Source: an uncultured Clostridia bacterium (GTDB taxonomy: Bacteria; Bacillota; Clostridia; Oscillospirales; Ruminococcaceae). From it: 64,000 nt of DNA. The stretch spans positions 1 through 64,000 of the forward strand of contig CAMNXF010000004.1 of assembly GCA_946567425.1 (NCBI GenBank). Reading direction: 5' to 3'. Made by a program: the position numbers and the translations under genes. Positions 23,862 through 32,761 of this stretch are shown here, piece by piece (positions within the stretch are counted from its first letter, which is position 1; every line of letters begins with the position of its first letter). The notes under the pieces are model-generated. The model worked only from the letters and a program-made list of their open reading frames with translations. It had not been told where the DNA came from and ran no database searches.

Positions 23862-25793
23862 TTGTCTGACGAGTTTAAAAAGTTCATTGACACGGGCGGA
23901 AAAACACTCGACGAGATCCGCAAGGCCGTTGAAAGAATGCTGAACAACGCCGTGGACACCGTTGTCGACGGGACCGCACGCATAGTATCCGACGAGATAA
24001 AAAAGCAGATAGACCGCGCGGCAAATAACCCGCGCAAGGACAGCGAGGGCTATTACCGATCGGAAAAAATACCGCCGCGCCGCGAAACCGCGAAAGGCGC
24101 CGTCCGCTCCGAAACGCGCCCCGACAGGACCGCCTATCCGCACGAGCACGTTGACCCGAACATGAGCCGTCAGGACGAGTATATGCTCGAAAAGATCAGG
24201 GAAATGCGCGCGCTGGAGGAGCATTACGACAGAACGTACCGCTGCACCGAGCTTACGCTGGTTAAGCAGGGGCTGTTTATGGCGGACGTTGAGGATGACT
24301 TTTCACGACGGGTGTTCTGCGCGCTGCCCGAGCCGTTTTTCGCGGCGATGTCAAACTCGCAGCTGCGCACCTACTTCACATGGCGAACCGACGTAAGGCG
24401 CGGAAAATATGCCGCCGTTGACAAGCCTTACGTTCTGCTGTACTGCTTTGAAATGCTGAATATGATCGGCGTTGAAAACGCTTCAAATTCATTCGGGAAA
24501 ATGCTGGAGCTATGGGAGAACTGCCGAGGCTGGGCGGGGTATCTCGACGAGCTTATGCCGCGCTGGCTTAAGGATTTTTACGTATATAACGACGTCACCG
24601 AAAAATATCCCGACATCACGCTGTGCATGAATTATCCGTCCAACGGAACGTACAACGGCGTTATTGAGGCGCTGGAGAACGGCGATTACTCAAACAAGCT
24701 GGACTATCTCGCGGAATATTCTGCGTACAATATTAAGGGCAGTATTTTCCTTAACGAGCAGACAAAGCCTTTGCTCAACGGCGCGTGCGAGGCGGCGCTG
24801 ACGTCCCTTTCAACGTACTTTAAAACGTGCGGCGCGGATATGCTGGAACTTATCTGCGGTAAACCGAGGAAAGACCACGCGTGGAAACCGTTCCGCGGCG
24901 CTATCGTAGATATGTCGCGAATGGAGAGCTTCCGTCCCGTGAGGATAAGCACGCGTGAGCGTTACTGCATAAAACGCGGCGAACCCGCGCGGGAGCTGTT
25001 CGATTTCTCGCCGTCGCGCGGATTTATCGGTTATTTGCTGAAAAGCGTGGAAGCGGAGCTGCGCCGCCGTGTTAAGTTTAAACGCTACATTACGCCGAAC
25101 GTTACCATGCTGCTGAACGACATCAAAAACCGCGACAAGTTCATGACGGCGGTCTCGGACGAGCGCTTTGAAAAGATAATCCCCTCGGCGGTCGGCGAAT
25201 ATTGCCGGAAAAACGGCATATCCGCGCCCGAACCCCCTCGGCGCAGCCCTCGGACAAAAGAGGAGGAGCGCAGCGAGTACGTCCGTGAAAAAGTGGAAAT
25301 CGACATTACAAAGCTCGGCATGATACGCGAGCAGTCGGACGAGCTGACGAAAAGACTCATAGTCGGCGAGCCGTCGGAGTACGCGTCGCCGTATACCGAG
25401 GACATCTGCGAAAGGATAGAGCAGCTTTCGGCGGATATCGCCGGCGAGGATTTTGACCAGTGTGTTGCGGACTGCGCAGAGCTTGCTCCCGAGACCGACC
25501 CTGACCGCGAGCTTGCGGCGATAAGCGCGAACCCGCTTTTCGAGGAGCTTCCCGAGGAATGGAAACGTTTTGCGAACCGTCTTACGCCCACGCTGCTTAC
25601 CGTGTTGAAGCTGCTTGCGGACGGTGGCGCGGCAGAGTTCTGCCGCGAAAACGGATATCTGCCCGAGACGCTTTACGAGGAAATAAACACTGAGGCGCTT
25701 GACACGGTCGCCGATATCGTCATCGAGGGTGGGGAGATCATTCCAGACTACGCGGCTGAGATAGCCAAGATCGTTGCTGCTGCGAACCGTTGA
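23862..25793 (+). CDS. TerB-N/TerB-C domain protein
   Basis: A 643-residue protein. After a charged, helical N-terminal region (to about 115), residues 120-260 resemble the TerB-N domain: 'QLRTYFTWRTDVRRGKY', 'YVLLYCFEMLNMIGV', 'LDELMPRWLKDFYVYN'. The C-terminal third resembles TerB-C: 'VEIDITKLGMIREQSDEL', 'LKLLADGGAAEFCRENGYL', 'INTEALDTVADIVIEGGE'. Such proteins occur with tellurite-type stress and defence loci, and no catalytic role is established. The start is TTG at 23862 behind GGTGGTGAG, 23 bases after the Abi_2 stop. A bidirectional terminator follows at 25802. Confidence 0.72.
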   Translation: MSDEFKKFIDTGGKTLDEIRKAVERMLNNAVDTVVDGTARIVSDEIKKQIDRAANNPRKDSEGYYRSEKIPPRRETAKGAVRSETRPDRTAYPHEHVDPNMSRQDEYMLEKIREMRALEEHYDRTYRCTELTLVKQGLFMADVEDDFSRRVFCALPEPFFAAMSNSQLRTYFTWRTDVRRGKYAAVDKPYVLLYCFEMLNMIGVENASNSFGKMLELWENCRGWAGYLDELMPRWLKDFYVYNDVTEKYPDITLCMNYPSNGTYNGVIEALENGDYSNKLDYLAEYSAYNIKGSIFLNEQTKPLLNGACEAALTSLSTYFKTCGADMLELICGKPRKDHAWKPFRGAIVDMSRMESFRPVRISTRERYCIKRGEPARELFDFSPSRGFIGYLLKSVEAELRRRVKFKRYITPNVTMLLNDIKNRDKFMTAVSDERFEKIIPSAVGEYCRKNGISAPEPPRRSPRTKEEERSEYVREKVEIDITKLGMIREQSDELTKRLIVGEPSEYASPYTEDICERIEQLSADIAGEDFDQCVADCAELAPETDPDRELAAISANPLFEELPEEWKRFANRLTPTLLTVLKLLADGGAAEFCRENGYLPETLYEEINTEALDTVADIVIEGGEIIPDYAAEIAKIVAAANR

Positions 25794-25801
25794 ACAGAAC
25801 A

Positions 25802-25836
25802 AAAATCCTCCTTTGAACGAACCAAAGGAGGATTTT
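25802..25836. terminator. Bidirectional terminator between the der operon and clpB
   Basis: AAAATCCTCCTTTG (25802-25815) pairs perfectly with CAAAGGAGGATTTT (25823-25836) over a seven-base loop. A-run and T-run arms serve the two convergent operons. Confidence 0.92.
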
Positions 25837-25845
25837 ACGTAGTAA

Positions 25846-28431
25846 TTATCCGACCGCAAGCGCGCCGTCCTTGACGGTAATGCAAATGATATCGCCCTGC
25901 TTCAGCTTGTCGGCGAGTATCTCACGCGCTATCAGCGTTTCCAGATTGCGCTGAATATAACGCTTGAGCGGACGCGCACCGAAGCTCGGGTCGTAGCTTT
26001 CGTCGACAATAAGCTGCTTTGCTTCGTCGGAAATTTCAAGCGAAAGCTGCTTGTCTTTCAGACGCTTTGCGAGATCCGCCGCCTGAAGATCGATAATGCC
26101 GTTGATCTCCGTCTTGGTGAGCGGCTTGTAGAATACGATCTCGTCAAGACGGTTGAGGAATTCGGGGCGGAACGACTGCTTGAGCAGCCTGTCAACGCTG
26201 TTGCGCGCGTCCTCGGTTATCTGTCCGTCCTCGCCTATGCCGTCGAGAATGAACTGAGAGCCGAGGTTGCTCGTGAGGATTATTATCGTGTTCTTGAAGT
26301 CGATCGTTCGCCCTTGACTGTCGGTAACTCTGCCGTCATCGAGAATTTGCAGCAGCACGTTGAACACATCGGGGTGCGCTTTTTCCACCTCGTCGAACAG
26401 CACAACGGAATACGGCTTGCGGCGCACCGCGTCGGTGAGCTGACCGCCCTCCTCGTAGCCGACGTATCCGGGAGGCGCGCCTATCAGACGGCTGACGGTG
26501 TGCTTCTCCATATATTCGCTCATATCGAGACGGATAATGTTGTGCTCGTCGTCGAACAAGGATTCCGCAAGCGCCTTTGCAAGCTCGGTTTTTCCAACAC
26601 CCGTAGGTCCGAGGAACAGGAACGAGCCGAGCGGCTTACGCGGGTCGTTGATGCCCGCGCGGGAGCGCATAATGCTCTCGGTCACGCGGCTGACCGCCTC
26701 GTCCTGACCCATAACCCGCTTGTGGAGAGTATCAGCGAGGTGAAGTATCTTTTCGCGCTCACCCTCGACGAGCTTCTCGACGGGTATGCCCGTCCAGCGC
26801 CCAACGATACGTGCTATCTCCTCGTCCGTTACCTTGTCGCGGAGCAACGAGCTTGCCTTTGCCTCCTCGGCGAGCTCCTCCTCGTGCTGCAGATCGCCCT
26901 GCAGTTTGGGCAGCTTGCCGTACATCAGTTCGGCTGCTTTGTTGAGATCGTTCTCGCGCTTAGCCTTTTCAATGTCGGCGTTGGTCTGCTCGATCTCCTT
27001 GCGCAGATCCTGTACCTTGGAAATGGCGTTTTTCTCGTTCGTCCACTTCGCTTTCATGGCGTTAAACGCGTCGCGCTTTTCGGCGAGCTCCTTTTGAATG
27101 TCCGCCAGGTGCTCCTGCGAGAGCTTGTCGGTCTCCTTTTTCAGCGCCGCTTCTTCTATCTCAAGCTGCATAATTCCGCGCGAAATTTCGTCAAGCTCCT
27201 GCGGCATACTGTCCATTTCCGTGCGTATCATTGCGCACGCCTCATCGACAAGGTCAATCGCCTTGTCGGGTAAGAAACGGTCGGTGATATAGCGGTTGGA
27301 GAGCGTCGCCGCCGCGATTATCGCGTTGTCGTGTATCTTTACGCCGTGGAACACCTCGTAGCGCTCTTTCAGTCCGCGCAGTATCGAGATCGTATCCTCG
27401 ACTGTCGGCTCGTCGACAAGCACAGTCTGGAAACGACGCTCGAGCGCGGGGTCTTTCTCGATATACTTGGAATATTCGTCGAGAGTGGTCGCGCCGATAC
27501 AGTGCAATTCGCCGCGCGCAAGCATAGGCTTCAAAAGGTTGCCCGCGTCCATTGCGCCCGAGGACTTACCGGCGCCGACTATCAGGTGAAGCTCGTCGAT
27601 AAACAGGATTATGCGCCCATCCGACTTCTTGACCTCATTCAGCACGGCTTTCAGGCGCTCCTCGAACTCACCCTGATACTTCGCGCCCGCAATGAGCGCA
27701 CCCATATCGAGACTGAACAGTTTGCGGTCTTTCAAATTCGCGGGAACGTCGCCGCGCACTATGCGCAGCGCCAGTCCCTCCGCAATAGCGGTTTTGCCCA
27801 CGCCGGGCTCGCCGATAAGGCATGGGTTGTTCTTCGTCTTGCGCGAGAGTATTCGGATAACGTTGCGTATCTCCGAATCGCGCCCAATGACGGGGTCAAG
27901 CTTGTTCTGCCGCGCCAACTCCACCAAATCCTGTCCGTACTTTTTCAGCACGTCGTAGGTCTCCTCGGGATTCTGCGAGGTCACGCGCTGATTGCCGCGT
28001 ATCTCCTGCAAGGCTTTCAGCAGCGCGTTTTTGTCGACGTTAAAGCTCTTGATTATCCCCTTGATGTCGCTGTCGGGCTTTTCAATGAGCGCGAGCAGCA
28101 AATGTTCAACAGAAACGTACTCGTCTTTCATGCGCTCGGCTTGCTTTTCCGCTTCGGTGAACGCATCCTGAAGATCGCGGGAAGCGTAAACGTCGCCTCT
28201 GCCGCCCGTAATGCGCGGCATTCCCTCAATGAATTTCAGCGCCGCCGTTTTTATTCCGTTCGCGTCGACGTTCATTTTCGTGAATATCTGCGGCACAAGT
28301 CCGCCCTCGTCCGCGAGCAGCGCGTACAGCAAATGCATCTGCTCAACGCAGTTGTTCTGGTACGAAACTGACAAGTCCTGCGCGGACTGCACGGCCTCCA
28401 ATGATTTTTGTGTTAATTTGTTTGCGTTCAT
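25846..28431 (-). CDS. clpB: ATP-dependent disaggregase ClpB
   Basis: An 861-residue Hsp100 disaggregase that resolves protein aggregates with DnaK. It has an N-terminal double Clp-N domain, AAA1 with '[13 protein letters not shown]', a middle coiled coil (about residues 405-530, rich in E/K) that marks ClpB, AAA2 with '[14 protein letters not shown]', and the C-terminal D2 domain with '[15 protein letters not shown]'. ATG at 28431 has AAGGAGG upstream. I see no CIRCE repeat upstream, so heat control, if any, is by another route. The gene 59 bases upstream is on the same strand. Confidence 0.97.
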   Translation of the reverse strand: MNANKLTQKSLEAVQSAQDLSVSYQNNCVEQMHLLYALLADEGGLVPQIFTKMNVDANGIKTAALKFIEGMPRITGGRGDVYASRDLQDAFTEAEKQAERMKDEYVSVEHLLLALIEKPDSDIKGIIKSFNVDKNALLKALQEIRGNQRVTSQNPEETYDVLKKYGQDLVELARQNKLDPVIGRDSEIRNVIRILSRKTKNNPCLIGEPGVGKTAIAEGLALRIVRGDVPANLKDRKLFSLDMGALIAGAKYQGEFEERLKAVLNEVKKSDGRIILFIDELHLIVGAGKSSGAMDAGNLLKPMLARGELHCIGATTLDEYSKYIEKDPALERRFQTVLVDEPTVEDTISILRGLKERYEVFHGVKIHDNAIIAAATLSNRYITDRFLPDKAIDLVDEACAMIRTEMDSMPQELDEISRGIMQLEIEEAALKKETDKLSQEHLADIQKELAEKRDAFNAMKAKWTNEKNAISKVQDLRKEIEQTNADIEKAKRENDLNKAAELMYGKLPKLQGDLQHEEELAEEAKASSLLRDKVTDEEIARIVGRWTGIPVEKLVEGEREKILHLADTLHKRVMGQDEAVSRVTESIMRSRAGINDPRKPLGSFLFLGPTGVGKTELAKALAESLFDDEHNIIRLDMSEYMEKHTVSRLIGAPPGYVGYEEGGQLTDAVRRKPYSVVLFDEVEKAHPDVFNVLLQILDDGRVTDSQGRTIDFKNTIIILTSNLGSQFILDGIGEDGQITEDARNSVDRLLKQSFRPEFLNRLDEIVFYKPLTKTEINGIIDLQAADLAKRLKDKQLSLEISDEAKQLIVDESYDPSFGARPLKRYIQRNLETLIAREILADKLKQGDIICITVKDGALAVG

Positions 28432-28489
28432 AATGTGCCTCCTTATATATTTTAAGAACCTCTAAAAACAACGCTTTCAGAGATGACCT

Positions 28490-29575
28490 TTACATACTTG
28501 CCGTTCTTATTTCGAAGATAAGATATTTGTTTTCAAGCTCGCGGCGGCGCGAGATCAAAAGCCCGTCCTTATACCGCTCGCGAGCTTCCCTTTCAAAAAA
28601 TTCCTCGAGGGAGAGAGGCGTAAGCTCGGGATAATTTTTCCAATAATCCTCTCCGTAAAAGTGTATCTTTCCATCGCTCCCGACACTTGGACCGGTATAC
28701 GGCGGAACAAACTCCGACATTGCAGGTATACGGTAATTTTCACCCTTGCTGCTGCACGTCCATGTGATATAGAGATCCACAGAATATCCTTTATACCAGT
28801 TGCGGGAGAGCGGATAGTCCATAAGGAAACAGGGTGCGTGCCATACATATTCGCGCCCGGCGTACAGCTCGACAAACTCACGCAGACTGTCAGTCAGCTC
28901 CAGACCGTTCGGCTTCAGAAATTCGTTTTCCAGAAAGCTCATATCAACTATGTCTTTTTCGCGTTCATATTCTGTCAGCATTTCGTAAGCTCTGTCAGAG
29001 AGCTTTTCACGCAAACGCTTATCGCTGTCGGCGGGCAACGGAGATTTGATCACGCGCCTGTAATCAATAGTGAAGTGCTTGTCAAAGTGGATTTCAATGC
29101 CGTCATCGTCATTCTGCTTTGCATATTCAAGGCTTTGTATCATTTTCAAGGCGGTTTCTATATCACGGTCAAGCTCCGACTGCTCCTCGGGCGGCAAGAT
29201 AAGCCCATGTGTTTCGGCGCTTCTGTAAGCTGATATCTGTTCCTCATACTCCCGCCTTGAAACCGCCTGTTCGCCTCCCGGCTTCAACGCTTCGATCACG
29301 CGGATCGTATTTGCCATAACATTCTCTGTCATAGCCGCGACGCTCCTATTGTCTTTCGTGAAATACAGCTTTAGGCAAACACACTCGTAAGCCAACGAAA
29401 CACATTCGTGGGGAAAACCGTTCTCGGTAAAAAATTCCATAGACCTTGCAAACTCGCGCTTCATATCCGCGTATGTCCAATGTGAAAGCTTTTGCGTCGT
29501 ATAATCGGCAACGGGCAGACGATGCTCCTCGCGCACATATACGGTATCCCCGATCAAACTCCAAAGTTTGCTCAT
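28490..29575 (-). CDS. Protein of unknown function, 361 residues
   Basis: I do not recognise this soluble, acidic protein. The first 130 residues are helical and TPR-like in feel ('SMEFFTENGFPHECVSLAYE'). The middle is charged ('YEMLTEYEREKDIVDM'), and the C-terminal third is aromatic-rich ('CFLMDYPLSRNWYKGYSVD', 'FYGEDYWKNYPELTPLS'). No signal peptide or membrane helix. GGGAGGG precedes the ATG. It lies 16 bases after a ribbon-helix-helix gene and 58 bases before clpB, probably in one transcription unit. Confidence 0.7.
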   Translation of the reverse strand: MSKLWSLIGDTVYVREEHRLPVADYTTQKLSHWTYADMKREFARSMEFFTENGFPHECVSLAYECVCLKLYFTKDNRSVAAMTENVMANTIRVIEALKPGGEQAVSRREYEEQISAYRSAETHGLILPPEEQSELDRDIETALKMIQSLEYAKQNDDDGIEIHFDKHFTIDYRRVIKSPLPADSDKRLREKLSDRAYEMLTEYEREKDIVDMSFLENEFLKPNGLELTDSLREFVELYAGREYVWHAPCFLMDYPLSRNWYKGYSVDLYITWTCSSKGENYRIPAMSEFVPPYTGPSVGSDGKIHFYGEDYWKNYPELTPLSLEEFFEREARERYKDGLLISRRRELENKYLIFEIRTASM

Positions 29576-29591
29576 TATACCCTCCCACGTC

Positions 29592-30245
29592 TTAAACTAT
29601 CACGCTCTGTCTTGATATCGCCGCGCGGTAATACTCCCAGATACGCGAAATCGCCCTTTCTGTATTGGGCAGCTCCGCGAAATACGCTTTCATCGCCCCG
29701 TCGAACGCCACCATATATTCAGCGACGGCAGTACCCAACTCGTCGTCAGTGAGCTGTCCACGCGGCATATTCAGCGTCCGTTCAAAGCGCCCCTCCGCTA
29801 TCGTATATACTATATCATTGGACAATTTGTCCGCGATATACTTCTGCTCCAGCGCCGCCCAGCAGCGGAAAAATCCCGTAAGATCGGCAATAAGCTGCGC
29901 GTTCTGAGTGCGGAACGACACACGGAGCTGCCCCGCGCGAATGCCGTCACTATGGTAAATCTCCACTGAATATTTCACGGTCGGCTTGTAGCGGTATTTC
30001 AGCGAGGTCCGCGCCGAAAGCGTGCTGCCCGTCGGCTGCTCGGTCAGTATAAACTCGCTGCCTATCGACTGCGCAAGACTTTGCAGCACATCACGGAGCC
30101 GCATTTCGGGAGTCGTATACGCTACGCGCTCGGCAAGTATGCGATTTATCATCGCCGAACGCGACACGCCCTCCGTTCGCGCGAGAGCATCCACCGCTTC
30201 CACAACGTCGTCGGACAATACAAGACTGTATATGCTCTTATTCAC
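29592..30245 (-). CDS. Ribbon-helix-helix domain protein
   Basis: A 217-residue protein whose first 45 residues fit a CopG/Arc ribbon-helix-helix: a strand 'KSIYSLVLSDDVVEAVDAL' then 'EGVSRSAMINRILAERV'. The remaining 170 residues are unassigned; they contain strands with 'YRYKPTVKYSVEIYHSDG' and a helical tail. GTG start at 30245 with GAGGTGAG upstream. A consensus promoter lies at 30285-30313. It may regulate its own operon, which includes the unknown gene at 28490 and perhaps clpB. Confidence 0.72.
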   Translation of the reverse strand: MNKSIYSLVLSDDVVEAVDALARTEGVSRSAMINRILAERVAYTTPEMRLRDVLQSLAQSIGSEFILTEQPTGSTLSARTSLKYRYKPTVKYSVEIYHSDGIRAGQLRVSFRTQNAQLIADLTGFFRCWAALEQKYIADKLSNDIVYTIAEGRFERTLNMPRGQLTDDELGTAVAEYMVAFDGAMKAYFAELPNTERAISRIWEYYRAAISRQSVIV

Positions 30246-30284
30246 TTAGCTCACCTCACAAGAATTTTGCTTCCTCTGTTAATA

Positions 30285-30313
30285 ATTGTATCACATTTTT
30301 AATAATTTGTCAA
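30285..30313 (-). promoter_or_regulatory. Promoter of the ribbon-helix-helix gene
   Basis: On the - strand TTGACA (30313-30308) and TACAAT (30290-30285), 17-base spacer. Confidence 0.78.
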
Positions 30314-30397
30314 GCGGATTTGATAATTTTTTTTTGCAAATTTTCACTTTGGCGGTTTCTTACCCTAAATCTATAAACAGCAAAAGCAGCGCCGATA

Positions 30398-31429
30398 TTA
30401 AAGCAGCGCCGCTTCAACTCCTATAATGCCGTTGATCTCAACCGTGCTCTCCCACTCCACCGAATAAAGGCGACTGCCGTAGTGCACGGTTTTCATTTTG
30501 TCGAGCGCGGCGCAAAGCGGATTATTTTCAAACCCGCCCCAGATTAGCAGCGTATACCCCGTCATCGCTGCCGCAGAGCGCAGAAACCTCTCGCACAACC
30601 GCCTGTCGTTATCGCGAACGTACAGATACGACACGACCCCGTGATTTATCACGCTTCCTGCTTTCGGGAACTCGGGATAACCGAACAGTTTGGTCGGCAT
30701 TTTTGAAAGCAGCCTGTACGCGCTGCCGTAGGAGCACATTTTGTATTGCTTTGTCGCTCGCTGATCGCCGATAAAACAACACGCGGCGATCTTCCCGTTT
30801 TCGCGGTATGAGTAGAACGTTTTCTCGCCGAAGCCGCGCAGCTCACAGTTTACGGGCGTAAGGCATATTTTTGAAAAATGTCCGCGCATAAGCTCCGCAA
30901 AGCCGTCCGTGTTGTTTTTTTCAACGGGCAGCAGCTTTTTCCCGCCGTGAAAGCAGTAGGTGTTGTAGTGCCCGAGATAGCGGTATTCGGGCATATTTTT
31001 GTGCCGCTTTTCAAGCAGAGATATCGCATCCTTGTTATCGTCGAGAATGGTAGTATAGCAGAACTTGCAGTGCCGTGTCCCCTCGCGGAGGAATTGATAA
31101 GCCTTTGCGATAAACGCGATTTTTCTGCGGTAATCGGGGCGTATTTTCAGCCCCGTAAGGTAGGCGCATTTTTCGGGAACGCCGTTCAGATACTCCTCGC
31201 GGACAACCGCGCCGCCCACCGCAATAACCTCTCCGCTCGAATTGTCGACTATGACCATAACGCGGTTTTCCTCGCCGTCCGCCGAAAACGACTCGAACGG
31301 CGAGGGAGCGCGCAGATACTGAACGCTTAAATTTCCCTCAAAGCCGACGCTCTCGAATATCCGCCGCATTCCCTCGTTGTCCGCGCTTTCGGCAAAACGC
31401 AGGGTGTAGCGGTCATTTTGGAAGTTCAT
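30398..31429 (-). CDS. GNAT-like acyltransferase, last gene of the radical SAM operon
   Basis: A 343-residue protein. The first half fits a GNAT fold: 'YTLRFAESADNEGMRRIFES' at the N-terminus, 'VMVIVDNSSGEVIAVGGAVV', then 'YLTGLKIRPDYRRKIAFIAK' where the acyl-CoA loop should be. A second, weaker repeat may follow ('TPVNCELRGFGEKTFYSYRE', 'GKIAACCFIGDQRATKQY'), so it could be a double-GNAT enzyme. I use the ATG at 31429 with AGGAG nine bases upstream; TTG at 31432 is also possible. It overlaps the preceding radical SAM gene by 17 bases. It probably acylates the product of the operon, which is inference. Confidence 0.72.
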   Translation of the reverse strand: MNFQNDRYTLRFAESADNEGMRRIFESVGFEGNLSVQYLRAPSPFESFSADGEENRVMVIVDNSSGEVIAVGGAVVREEYLNGVPEKCAYLTGLKIRPDYRRKIAFIAKAYQFLREGTRHCKFCYTTILDDNKDAISLLEKRHKNMPEYRYLGHYNTYCFHGGKKLLPVEKNNTDGFAELMRGHFSKICLTPVNCELRGFGEKTFYSYRENGKIAACCFIGDQRATKQYKMCSYGSAYRLLSKMPTKLFGYPEFPKAGSVINHGVVSYLYVRDNDRRLCERFLRSAAAMTGYTLLIWGGFENNPLCAALDKMKTVHYGSRLYSVEWESTVEINGIIGVEAALL

Positions 31430-32744
31430 CAAGATTTTCTCCTATCGGCACGTTCATTTTCTGATCTATCTCCTCGCCGAGCCGCAAGTTCATTCCCCAG
31501 AACAGCCACCACAGAAGCGGACTTGTGCGCCCCATTGACGCAAAGCCGCGGCTCATTACGGTCTTCGCGGATGAGAATTCCTTTCGCGCGTCGCGGCATA
31601 GCTTGCTCATCTTCTCGGCGGAAACCAGCTTCGGACGGAACGCCAACTCGCCGTAATTATACCCGTCCGCAAGCCACCATTTGTCGTAGATAAGGCGGTT
31701 ATCCTCTTTCAGACGGTTGTACAGCGCGGTATTCGGGAACGGCAGCAGATGATTGAATGCGGCGGTGTAGAAATTGTGCTTTTTTGCGAACTCCAGCGCG
31801 TCGTTTACTGTGCGCTCGTCGTCGTTGTCGTAGCCGAAAACGAATGTCGCGTAAATGCCTATCCCCGCGTCGTGAATGCGCTTTACAAGCTCGTCGCGCT
31901 CGCCGACCGCAAGATTGAAGGACTTGTTCATCTGCTTAAGGTTTTCGGGGTTAAGGCTCTCGAATCCTATCAGAATTATCTCGCAGCCGCTTTTTTTCAT
32001 GGTTTTCAGGAGCTGTTCGTCGCGCGCCATCGAGAGAGTTCCCTGACCCGCCCATTTTATTTTCAACGAAGTTATCTCCTCAAAAAGACTTATAGCGTTT
32101 TGGCGGTCGGCTACCAGATTATCGTCCACCAGAAACGTATATTTGTGCTTGGAATTTTTAATATCGTCCGCGACAAGCGAATGCTCGCGGCAATAATACT
32201 TGCTGCAGTAGAATTTCGAAATAGAGCAGAACTCGCAGCTGTGACAGCAGCCGCGCCCCGTCTCCACAAGCGACACGGGGAGATATTTCTTGCCGTTGAA
32301 GATACTTTTGTCGGGACGCACGTCGTACTCGCCCACGCTGCCGATATAGTGCCGTTTCAGCGCGCCGTTCTCCGCGTCGCGGAGCATTTCGCCCCAGACG
32401 GTCTCCGCGTTGCCGATGATCACCGAGTCGCAATATTCCTCCGCCTCCTCGGGGCAGAGCGTGACATGATAGCCGCCCATTACGACAGGAATGCCGCGCT
32501 CGCGGAACCTCTCGGCTATTTTGTAGCTGCGTTTCGCCGTGTAGGTCTCGACGGTTATACAGACAAGGTCGGTCTTTGTGCCGTAATCAATAAGCTCAAT
32601 TCGGTCGTCGAACAGCTCCGTTTCTATCTCAGGCGGCGTGAGCGATTTCAGAACGGCGAACATCAGCGGCTCCATTTTCCATGTGCCGATATATTTTTTA
32701 CCAGGCTTTTTCCCGATAGCGGGGAGAATAAACGTGATCTTCAT
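31413..32744 (-). CDS. B12-binding radical SAM protein 1
   Basis: A 443-residue class B radical SAM enzyme. Residues 1-130 look like the cobalamin-binding Rossmann domain, with 'DDRIE' after the second strand and 'PVVMGGYHVTLCPEEAEEY'. The 4Fe-4S motif is C166-x3-C170-x2-C173 in 'GRGCCHSCEFC', followed by the TIM-barrel 'FLVDDNLVAD' and 'ILIGFESLNPENLKQMNKS'. Such enzymes methylate or rearrange unactivated carbons. ATG at 32744; upstream AAGGAAA is somewhat distant. One of three paralogues in this operon sharing 'KMEPL..LKSLTP' and 'VETYTAKRSYKI' (also at 36309 and 37648). Confidence 0.9.
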   Translation of the reverse strand: MKITFILPAIGKKPGKKYIGTWKMEPLMFAVLKSLTPPEIETELFDDRIELIDYGTKTDLVCITVETYTAKRSYKIAERFRERGIPVVMGGYHVTLCPEEAEEYCDSVIIGNAETVWGEMLRDAENGALKRHYIGSVGEYDVRPDKSIFNGKKYLPVSLVETGRGCCHSCEFCSISKFYCSKYYCREHSLVADDIKNSKHKYTFLVDDNLVADRQNAISLFEEITSLKIKWAGQGTLSMARDEQLLKTMKKSGCEIILIGFESLNPENLKQMNKSFNLAVGERDELVKRIHDAGIGIYATFVFGYDNDDERTVNDALEFAKKHNFYTAAFNHLLPFPNTALYNRLKEDNRLIYDKWWLADGYNYGELAFRPKLVSAEKMSKLCRDARKEFSSAKTVMSRGFASMGRTSPLLWWLFWGMNLRLGEEIDQKMNVPIGENLDELPK

Positions 32745-32761
32745 AGCGTATAAAATTTCCT

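Noticed and set aside
28432-28489. CIRCE (HrcA) operator before clpB
   Set aside because: I looked for TTAGCACTC-N9-GAGTGCTAA and found no resemblance.
30386-30410. Direct repeat GCAGCGCC twice after the radical SAM operon, considered as a terminator
   Set aside because: The copies are direct, not inverted, and one lies in the 3' coding end; no convincing stem with T-run forms.
31749-32753. Long + strand open frame opposite radical SAM protein 1
   Set aside because: Antisense of a clearly coding gene; similar shadows occur opposite clpB, the GH3 gene and others because of codon composition.
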